Assembly (NCBI GenBank): GCA_947628305.1
Contig: CANQZG010000003.1
Location: 62,001 to 126,000, forward strand
DNA length: 64,000 nt
DNA from: an uncultured Muribaculaceae bacterium
GTDB taxonomy: Bacteria > Bacteroidota > Bacteroidia > Bacteroidales > Muribaculaceae
Direction of reading: 5' to 3'
This document shows, in pieces, positions 27,109 through 34,244 of the stretch. A program made the translations under genes and the position numbers. Under the pieces are notes generated by a model, which was not told where the DNA came from, made no database searches, and worked only from the letters and a program-made list of their open reading frames with translations. Within the stretch, counting starts at the first letter, position 1. Every line of letters begins with the position of its first letter.

Positions 27109-27630
27109 ATGAAAAGAGGGAAATATGTTTTGACAGGTATCATACTTGTAGTCATTTCGATGATAATTATGCCACAGTCGGTCAACGCAACAAGCCGTGG
27201 AGAGAAGTCACTTGGATTGCGTGTGGGTTATGTCACACGTAATGAGTCAGCATTGGCCGGGTTGTATTTTCAATATTCATTCACTGACTATTTCAGGCTT
27301 TCGCCCGATATCGATTATGTTTTCCGTCATCATAACGAGGACGCATTGGATTTGAATCTTAACGCCCATTTCCCGTTCCGGTTGGGTGTGTCGGGTCGTT
27401 TTAGCATGTATCCACTTGTCGGAATGAACTATACATCATGGAATCTTCATACACACGATGAAAACAGCGATGACGTGACAACGCGTGACAGCCATCTCGG
27501 TCTGAATATCGGTGGCGGTATGGAGTATTATATCACCCCGACACTGAAATTGAATTTTGAAGGGAAATTCCAATGGACTAAACGTGCTGACACCGGTGTA
27601 TTCTTGGTTGGTATAGGATATGTATTCTGA
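27109..27630 (+). CDS. Small outer-membrane beta-barrel protein
   Basis: 173 residues from the ATG at 27109, which follows the predicted transcript start and gives a signal peptide (MKRGKYVLTGIILVVISMIIMPQSVNA). The mature part alternates strands typical of an eight-stranded barrel: SLGLRVGYVTRNESALAGLYFQYSF, YFRLSPDIDYVF, LGVSGRFSMYPLVGMNY, SHLGLNIGGGMEYYI, and a final VFLVGIGYVF ending in Phe. OmpW/OmpX-like proteins have this form, but the role is unknown. Its last 11 bases overlap the start of a glycosyltransferase gene. Confidence 0.82.
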   Translation: MKRGKYVLTGIILVVISMIIMPQSVNATSRGEKSLGLRVGYVTRNESALAGLYFQYSFTDYFRLSPDIDYVFRHHNEDALDLNLNAHFPFRLGVSGRFSMYPLVGMNYTSWNLHTHDENSDDVTTRDSHLGLNIGGGMEYYITPTLKLNFEGKFQWTKRADTGVFLVGIGYVF

Positions 27631-28606
27631 TTGTCCCTCTATAAGCGTAATAATACCTTTTCATAACGCCGAGTCAACAATCGAGGTCACGGCGCGTTCA
27701 CTTGCGGGGCAGACGTTAAACAATGTCGAGTATGTCTTTGTCAACGATGGTTCCACCGACCGCTCTGTCGAGGTTCTCCGCGATTTCCTTGTCCTGAATC
27801 CTGACTTTGGGGAGAAAGTGAAATTCCTGTCGCTTGAGTTTCGTAAGGGGTCTGCGGAGGCTTTTGGGATTGGCCTGGAGAATGCTGACGGTGAATATGT
27901 CATAAAGTGCGATGCCGATGATTATGTTGACCCGACGGCGTTTGAAATGATGTATAAAGAGGCCGGGAAAGGGGTGTATGATGTTGTAATTGCACCGTAT
28001 TATGAGCATAAGGGAAAGAGAAGTAAAGTAGTCATTCCTGTGAGACATATTGATTCCTTGAATGATATGCCGCTCAATACAGTGCATTTTTCATTATGGA
28101 ACAAGTTGTTGAGACGAAATCTGTTGTTGGAAAAGGAGATTCTTCCTTATCCCGGTGTGGATTGCTGGGAGGATTTGGGGGTGGTGTCACGTTTCATGGC
28201 GTTCAAACCCAAGGTAAAGGTGATTGACGCACCGTTTTATCATTATATTATAGACCCGGGCAAGAAGTCATTGTCGCGTGACCGCAAGACACGTGTTCTT
28301 CAAGACCATCTGGAAATGGCCTTATTTCTTGAAAAATGGTTTCTGGATAATGAATTAGTCGCTGACAACGAGGAGTTCCTTAACCATCTGAAATTTCTTG
28401 CCAAGGTGAAATTCCTGCGGGGACGAGACAAGGAGGTCGGGAAATGGAAATGCACTTTTCCCGAGACCAACAGTGTAATCATGTCCCTTAGGCATATACC
28501 GCTGTATTACCGCGTGATTTTCAAGATAGTCTATCTTCTGCCGACAAAACTATGCCAATGGATGGCCGATAAGTGTGACGTGTTCTATCGCAAGCGGCAT
28601 GAATGA
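27620..28606 (+). CDS. Family 2 glycosyltransferase
   Basis: 328 residues, cytoplasmic. GT-A fold at the N-terminus: SISVIIPFHNAESTIEVTARSLAGQTLNNVEYVFVNDGSTDRSVEVL, then ADGEYVIKCDADDYVDP with the DxD-type metal motif (DAD) at about 98, and SLWNKLLRRNLL plus WEDLGVVSRF as the later acceptor-side motifs. The C-terminal 100 residues are basic and hydrophobic and may touch the membrane. It probably adds a sugar to a surface glycan. The gene overlaps the outer-membrane protein gene by 11 bases and converges with murF-alr four bases apart. Confidence 0.9.
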   Translation: MYSDCPSISVIIPFHNAESTIEVTARSLAGQTLNNVEYVFVNDGSTDRSVEVLRDFLVLNPDFGEKVKFLSLEFRKGSAEAFGIGLENADGEYVIKCDADDYVDPTAFEMMYKEAGKGVYDVVIAPYYEHKGKRSKVVIPVRHIDSLNDMPLNTVHFSLWNKLLRRNLLLEKEILPYPGVDCWEDLGVVSRFMAFKPKVKVIDAPFYHYIIDPGKKSLSRDRKTRVLQDHLEMALFLEKWFLDNELVADNEEFLNHLKFLAKVKFLRGRDKEVGKWKCTFPETNSVIMSLRHIPLYYRVIFKIVYLLPTKLCQWMADKCDVFYRKRHE

Positions 28607-28610
28607 CCGG

Positions 28611-31085
28611 CTACTCGTGGTAATACACTCTCTTGACACGGGATGAAATCGATGTCAGGATTTCGTAGGGGATGGTTTTAAGTGTTGATGAGAGTTCCTC
28701 GACGGGTATATTGTCACCGAATATTTCCACAGGGTCACCAACCTTGCATTCAACATCGGTCACGTCAATCATACAGATATCCATACAGATATTGCCCACT
28801 GTGGGGCAACGGTGACCGTTTACCATCATCGAGGTGTTTCCATTACTAAGGTGACGGTCGAGACCGTCGGCATACCCGATGGGGACAGTGGCTATGCGTG
28901 AGTGGCGTGTGAGCACTCCGCGGCGGTTATATCCGATTGTCGTTCCGGCCTCCCATTCCTTGATGGATATAATGAGGGAATGTAGTGATGACACGGGACG
29001 AAGATTGTCCTGTGAGCCATCGTGCATGGTCTTTATTCCGTACAGGCAGATTCCGAGACGTACCATGTCATATTGCATCTCGGGAAAACGCGTGATGCCG
29101 GTGGAGTTGAGTATGTGACGCAGGATGTGATGGTTGAAACCACTCTGTAACATGTCGCTGCAACGCTTGAAATAATCAAATTGCATCATCGTGTAGTCAT
29201 CCATCTCGGGGTCGTCAGCGGCCGCAAGATGGCTGAAGACCGACCGGGGGATGATTGCGTCCTGTGAAAGGAGTGTTGAAATCAGTTCGGGCATATCCTC
29301 CTCAAGGAAACCGAGGCGATGCATACCCGTGTCAAGTTTGATGTGGACAGGATAATGCTTTATATCACATTTCTCGGCTTCGGTTATTATGCGGTTCAGG
29401 ACATCGAAACTGTAGATTTCGGGTTCAAGATTGTAGGCAAACAATGTGCGATAATTCACCACCTTTGGATTCAACACGATTATAGGCATGGTGATTCCTG
29501 CTTTCCGTAGGTCTATCCCCTCGTCCATGGCGGCAACCGATAGATAGGCCGCATGCTGTGACTGCAATGTTTTGGCCAGTTCGTAGGCGCCTGCGCCGTA
29601 TCCTGACGCCTTTACCATGCACACGATACCTGTCTCCGGCTTGATTTTGGAGCGGTACAGGTTATAATTATGCACAATCGCATCGAGGTTCACCTCGAGC
29701 ATTGTCTCGTGTTGGCGTCCCTCAAGCATGTCGTTAATCCGCTCAAACTTGAAGTCAGGTGCACCTTTGATAAGTATCAGTTCGTGGTCAAAGTCACTTT
29801 GTGTCATGCTGGCAAGAAATGCCTCAGTTGATATGAAGAATGTCGTGTTGACATCAAAGAACCGTGAATTATGGCAAATCTCCGGGCCTATCGCTATGAC
29901 TCGGTCAATGTGACGTTCCTTGAGCAGCTTAGCCACGGCTTTATAAAGTTCGGAGGAACTTAAGGTCTCGTGCATCAGGTCTGACAGGATGACGGTGCGC
30001 GAGTGTCTCGCTGTAACGCGGCGTTCCATGAAATCGAGGGCCGGAGACAGTGAATTGAGGTCGCTGGTATAGGAATCATGTATCACAAGACAGTCATTCA
30101 CACCCTCGATGACATCCATTCGCGTCCCGATTGCAGTCAATCGTTTCATACGAGCGGTTATGTCTTGAACAGGCCGGTTCAGATAATGCATCACGGCGAG
30201 ACAATGAATGGCGTTTTCAATGTCCTTGTCGGCTGTAAACGGAATCGTCACCTCGTTGTCAACTCCTATAAAAGAGTAGGAAATCACGCTGTTATGGTCT
30301 CTCTTTTTCACAGACCTGATAAATAGCGGACGGTCAGCGTCGCGTCCGGACCAGGCGATTTCCTTTGCCGGGAGCGCTGAATTGGCAACTGTTGTCGCAA
30401 TCAGCGGGTCGTCGGCATTGTAGACGATACAGTCGCATCGGCGAAGCAACATGACCTTTTCGGCGCATTTCTCGCTGATGGTACTGAATCCTTCCTGATG
30501 TTCCGGTCCGATATTGGTTATGATTCCTATTGACGGTTTGATTATGGATTCAAGAGCTGCCATTTCACCGGGTTGTGAAATCCCGGCCTCAAATATCGCG
30601 ATATCGGTGTCGTCGTCCATTTCCCATATTGACAAAGGGACACCGGTCTGTGAATTATAGCTGCGCGGACTGCGGACGATTTTATAATCATCCTGCAACA
30701 GCCGATAGAGCCACTCCTTGACGGTGGTCTTGCCCCGGCTGCCCGTGATTGCGATGACTGGTATATCGAAATTGTCACGGTGGTGTCTTGCGATTGACTG
30801 TAATGCGCGGCGACTGTCAGGAACGACGAAGAAATTGGCATCAGTCTTTGCCCCCGTGTATTCATTCATGCGTTCAACCACGAAGTTGCGTACACCGGCA
30901 TCATAAAGTTCCGGGATGAAACGATGCCCGTCATTGGATGTTGTGGATATTGCGAAGAAAATTGATACCTCAGGTTCACACAGGGAACGACTGTCGGTGA
31001 GCAGTTTCTCTATAACGGCATCGGGGTTTACAGGGGAGGGGAGATGCAATATTTCGGCTATAGCCGAGGCATTATATCTTTTCAT
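28611..31085 (-). CDS. murF-alr: Bifunctional MurF ligase / alanine racemase
   Basis: 824 residues. The first ~455 residues are MurF (UDP-MurNAc-tripeptide:D-Ala-D-Ala ligase): AITGSRGKTTVKEWL ATP loop, NIGPEHQEGF, and the C-terminal ligase domain with HDSYTSDLNSL. From about 460 an alanine racemase follows: MLEVNLDAIVHNYNLYR, the PLP-lysine motif CMVKASGYGAGA, KLDTGMHRLG, and IGYNRRGVLTRHSRIATVPIGYADGL with the catalytic Tyr. One protein thus makes D-Ala and consumes D-Ala-D-Ala; this fusion is known in Bacteroidota. Its ATG overlaps the GSCFA gene's stop by four bases. Confidence 0.96.
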   Translation of the reverse strand: MKRYNASAIAEILHLPSPVNPDAVIEKLLTDSRSLCEPEVSIFFAISTTSNDGHRFIPELYDAGVRNFVVERMNEYTGAKTDANFFVVPDSRRALQSIARHHRDNFDIPVIAITGSRGKTTVKEWLYRLLQDDYKIVRSPRSYNSQTGVPLSIWEMDDDTDIAIFEAGISQPGEMAALESIIKPSIGIITNIGPEHQEGFSTISEKCAEKVMLLRRCDCIVYNADDPLIATTVANSALPAKEIAWSGRDADRPLFIRSVKKRDHNSVISYSFIGVDNEVTIPFTADKDIENAIHCLAVMHYLNRPVQDITARMKRLTAIGTRMDVIEGVNDCLVIHDSYTSDLNSLSPALDFMERRVTARHSRTVILSDLMHETLSSSELYKAVAKLLKERHIDRVIAIGPEICHNSRFFDVNTTFFISTEAFLASMTQSDFDHELILIKGAPDFKFERINDMLEGRQHETMLEVNLDAIVHNYNLYRSKIKPETGIVCMVKASGYGAGAYELAKTLQSQHAAYLSVAAMDEGIDLRKAGITMPIIVLNPKVVNYRTLFAYNLEPEIYSFDVLNRIITEAEKCDIKHYPVHIKLDTGMHRLGFLEEDMPELISTLLSQDAIIPRSVFSHLAAADDPEMDDYTMMQFDYFKRCSDMLQSGFNHHILRHILNSTGITRFPEMQYDMVRLGICLYGIKTMHDGSQDNLRPVSSLHSLIISIKEWEAGTTIGYNRRGVLTRHSRIATVPIGYADGLDRHLSNGNTSMMVNGHRCPTVGNICMDICMIDVTDVECKVGDPVEIFGDNIPVEELSSTLKTIPYEILTSISSRVKRVYYHE

Positions 31086-32059
31086 TGTTTTTGCTTGAAT
31101 TTATAGAGGGCGTATTCAATGTAGGGATACGTCGAGATGAGTTGATTTTCTAATTTTTCTGTTTCGCGATTGAATCGTTCTATGGCAAGAGCGTTGTCGG
31201 TCATGAATCGGTGGGACAGTCGCCGTGTCAATTTCTCGCATGTCGATGCCAACATGCGTGTCTCGTTAGAGAAATACATGTCTTCAAACCGAGAGTATAT
31301 GTATTGGATTGCGACTGTCGATGGATGGCGCATGTCATCGGCATAGAAGCGGTAGTCCCGTAAATCATCGACCATTATTTCGTATGCAGGGAAATACATG
31401 ACGCCATTGTTTTCATCAATCACATTTTCAATACCGAGCATTAGGGTTGATTTTGAGAGCCTGTCGGCATGAAGTGAATTGCCCGGATGACGCACCGGGC
31501 TGACAGTGAATATGATTTTTATCCCGTTGTTCAGCTTTCTGACGCGTTGTATGATTTTTTTTAGGGTCGATGTCGTCTCGTCAAGGGTGATATATCGCTC
31601 GTTGAATAACGATGATGGCTGTTTGTGACAGTTCGCGACAGTCTCGCCGGTCTCTTTTAAATTGAACACCCGTGTAGTGCCGAGGGTCAGGATTAGGACT
31701 GATGCGTTTGCAAGTGATATATTGGCGGTCGATACACTCTCGTTCATACGTTGAAGAACATCGTCTTTGTCATGGCTTGAAAACATCGAGTGGCAATGAA
31801 ATGAATGCCATAGCTGACCGTCATGGAACAGGTCGGAATCATCAAACTTTTTGTTGTCAACAATGTGTTCGATTGATGAAGCGATGCTCAACGGATTGTA
31901 TAGAGTACCAAAAGGATTGACCGTCACATCAAACAGCCGTTGGCGCAGACATCCCCCTATGTTGTCGGAGAAACATGACCCGACCATGACTATTGGCCTG
32001 TCATGGGTTATAAGTCCCTGAAATCGGTTGTCATTCTCTATTTCAGTGCGGAATTTCAT
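31082..32059 (-). CDS. GSCFA domain protein
   Basis: 325 residues. Named motif at the N-terminus: IVMVGSCFSDNIGGCLRQRLFDVTVNPFGTLYNP. Further family blocks are LILTLGTTRVF, FTVSPVRH and DDMRHPSTVAIQYIY. The fold is related to SGNH/GDSL hydrolases (GSCFS as block I, DxxHPS as block V), suggesting an esterase, but no substrate is known. No signal peptide. It sits between the OmpA-like gene (three-base gap) and murF-alr (four-base overlap), so it may be connected to the cell envelope. Confidence 0.92.
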   Translation of the reverse strand: MKFRTEIENDNRFQGLITHDRPIVMVGSCFSDNIGGCLRQRLFDVTVNPFGTLYNPLSIASSIEHIVDNKKFDDSDLFHDGQLWHSFHCHSMFSSHDKDDVLQRMNESVSTANISLANASVLILTLGTTRVFNLKETGETVANCHKQPSSLFNERYITLDETTSTLKKIIQRVRKLNNGIKIIFTVSPVRHPGNSLHADRLSKSTLMLGIENVIDENNGVMYFPAYEIMVDDLRDYRFYADDMRHPSTVAIQYIYSRFEDMYFSNETRMLASTCEKLTRRLSHRFMTDNALAIERFNRETEKLENQLISTYPYIEYALYKFKQKQ

Positions 32060-32062
32060 CGG

Positions 32063-34030
32063 TCAATACATCTGATAATCGGTCGATAGTACTTGGAACT
32101 CGGTCCTTCGGTTGATTTGGTCAGCGGTGGCCTGGTCTTCGGGGGAGAGGGTGAGGATAAATTCTTCATTGAGAATATCCCCTTCCTTAAATTGAGGGAA
32201 CTCGCGGGCGATGCGTTTAGTGACTGTCTTGGGACGCGATTTCCCGTAACCTTGAGTCTGTAGTCGGTCGGCTGCGATTCCCACTCCGATGAGATAATCA
32301 ATCACGGACTGGGCGCGTCGTTTGGAGAGATTGATATTATATTCGTCCGAACCCCAACGGTCGGTGTGTGATGCCATCTCGATTGTTATGTTGGGGTTGG
32401 TGCGCAACATTTCGGCCAGTTCGTCAAGGGCTTGTTTCGATTCAGGGCGCAAAGTGGCCTTATCGAAATCGTAGAATATGTTTTCGACGATGTTGGGTTT
32501 GTTAATTGATGCCAATATGAAATCGATGGCATAATCAGCGTCTTCTTCGGCGGTATCGGATGTGAACTGTTGGCGTGCGTTCAAGTAACCCTTGGCTCCG
32601 GCGAGCATTACATAACTTACGCCACGTTGCAGTGGAAACGAAAATGACCCATCGCCACGGGCGACAGCCTTCTGGTTTGAACCATCGTTGCCGACGATTC
32701 TTATCACAGCGTTTGGAACGGGTTCCTCATCCTTGTCGAGAACCCACCCTGAAATTGTTATTTTGAGGTCAGGGAGTTCAAATGAATAAATATGGTCATA
32801 GCCACGTCCGTCACCCCTATTGGAACTGAAATAACCTTTTTCGACTCCAGCTTTTTCAAATGTTATGCCGAAGTCGTCGCCTTCAGAGTTGACAGGCGCA
32901 CCCATGTTTTCAACTTTCCATCCGCCTGACGGGGTCATTGTGGCCTTGAAAATGTCCAGTCCACCGAGTCCGGGATGTCCGTCTGATGCAAAGTACATTA
33001 TGCTGTCGGTCAACATGTAGGGGAATACCTCGTCCCCGGGAGTGTTGATAAATTCACCGAGGTTTTCAAGTGAACCGGCGCGTTCTTTAAGATTTATGCG
33101 CCATATATCCTTACCACCAGTGCCGGGCATGTCGCTTGAAAAATAGAGCCAGTCGCCTGATGGTGATACAGCCGGATGTCCGTAACTTGACAGGGTGTCG
33201 GCTGTGATTTCAAGTTTGACAGGCGCGCTCCATTTGGCATCGGAACGCTGGGAAGTATAGATTTCAACGCCGGTGTTGGAATTTGGCGAACGGCGTGCCT
33301 TGGTGAGGTACATTGTAGTGCCGTCAGGCGAGAATGACATGATTCCCTCATCCCATTCGGTGTTCAGTTCCCCCTCGACAGGTTCGGGACGTTGCCATTC
33401 ACCCCGTTCGTTTTTCTTGACCATCCATATATCGCTTCGTTTCATCCCGGTGATTTCGCTTCGGTTGGAACCGGTGACTTTTTCGTTGGTGGTCGTGTAG
33501 TACAAGGTCTCGCCATTGAACATCGGCGAGAAGTCAGCGCGGCGTGAGTTTATGAACTTGGGTTGCTTGACTACATATCTTGTCTTGTCTTTCCGCAGTC
33601 CGGCAGCGGTGCGTGCGCCCGCAAGTCCTGTTTGTGCAATCTTGGATTGCGGGGCGACTTCAAGATACTCTTCGTACGCCTTGACCGCCGGAACGTATTT
33701 GCCATCGGCGTGCAATGCCTGTGCGAGCAGAAGCGTGGCCGTGGAGTCAGGATAGTTGTAGCGGATTGCATTCTGGAACGCCGCTGATGCGCGTGCGGCT
33801 TGGTTAAGGCGTGTGTAACATTGCCCGAGTTTGAATGCGACCTCCCCGCGTTGGGCGCGTTCCTCCCTCTTTGTTAGCTTATTGTATATCTTTCGGTAGG
33901 TCTTTGATGCGTCAAAATATTCACCACGCGCCATCTGTTCATCGGCAACCGACATTTTGGCTGTGCGACATGACGGTAGGATGACTGCGACGAGCAGTAT
34001 GCAGGCGGTTGAGAATCGTGTCATATTCAT
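32063..34030 (-). CDS. PorE-like OmpA family lipoprotein (TPR, PD40, CRD, OmpA)
   Basis: About 655 residues. Start codon uncertain among ATGs at 34048, 34030 and 34024; all precede the lipoprotein signal MTRFSTACILLVAVILPSC. Order of domains: TPR-like helices (about 25-130), a PD40 beta-propeller (about 145-395, e.g. ADFSPMFNGETLYYTTT, GIMSFSPDGTTMYLTKA, PAVSPSGDWLYFSSD), a carboxypeptidase-regulatory-like domain (about 410-505, ISGWVLDKDEEPVPNAVIRIV) and a C-terminal OmpA peptidoglycan-binding domain (IFYDFDKATLRPESKQALDEL, TDRWGSDEYNINLSKRRAQSV). This is the architecture of PorE of the type IX secretion system. It also resembles other PD40-OmpA proteins, so PorE identity is inferred. Confidence 0.85.
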   Translation of the reverse strand: MNMTRFSTACILLVAVILPSCRTAKMSVADEQMARGEYFDASKTYRKIYNKLTKREERAQRGEVAFKLGQCYTRLNQAARASAAFQNAIRYNYPDSTATLLLAQALHADGKYVPAVKAYEEYLEVAPQSKIAQTGLAGARTAAGLRKDKTRYVVKQPKFINSRRADFSPMFNGETLYYTTTNEKVTGSNRSEITGMKRSDIWMVKKNERGEWQRPEPVEGELNTEWDEGIMSFSPDGTTMYLTKARRSPNSNTGVEIYTSQRSDAKWSAPVKLEITADTLSSYGHPAVSPSGDWLYFSSDMPGTGGKDIWRINLKERAGSLENLGEFINTPGDEVFPYMLTDSIMYFASDGHPGLGGLDIFKATMTPSGGWKVENMGAPVNSEGDDFGITFEKAGVEKGYFSSNRGDGRGYDHIYSFELPDLKITISGWVLDKDEEPVPNAVIRIVGNDGSNQKAVARGDGSFSFPLQRGVSYVMLAGAKGYLNARQQFTSDTAEEDADYAIDFILASINKPNIVENIFYDFDKATLRPESKQALDELAEMLRTNPNITIEMASHTDRWGSDEYNINLSKRRAQSVIDYLIGVGIAADRLQTQGYGKSRPKTVTKRIAREFPQFKEGDILNEEFILTLSPEDQATADQINRRTEFQVLSTDYQMY

Positions 34031-34073
34031 AATGTATTTAAACGCCATTCACTCACTGATTATTTTCTTTCAG

Positions 34074-34081
34074 CAAAGGTA
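34074..34081 (-). promoter_or_regulatory. -7 box of the OmpA/GSCFA/murF-alr operon
   Basis: TACCTTTG on the minus strand; predicted transcript start near 34070. No -33 TTTG at 20 nt. Confidence 0.5.
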
Positions 34082-34215
34082 CACATAAAAATTAGATATT
34101 ATGGACTGACAAAAATATTTGCGCGGTTATTCTAAAAATATGTATTTAAATCCTAATAAGGGTTTAATGGATGAACTTTTAAATGGTTTTTTACAGAAAT
34201 CTTAACAGAAAGGTC

Positions 34216-34223
34216 TATCTTTG
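34216..34223 (+). promoter_or_regulatory. -7 box of the peptidoglycan-salvage operon
   Basis: TATCTTTG, predicted transcript start near 34227 and a leader of about 18 nt before the ATG at 34245. The spacer region upstream is T-rich with no clean -33 TTTG. Confidence 0.5.
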
Positions 34224-34244
34224 TTACATCTAATAACAATCATT

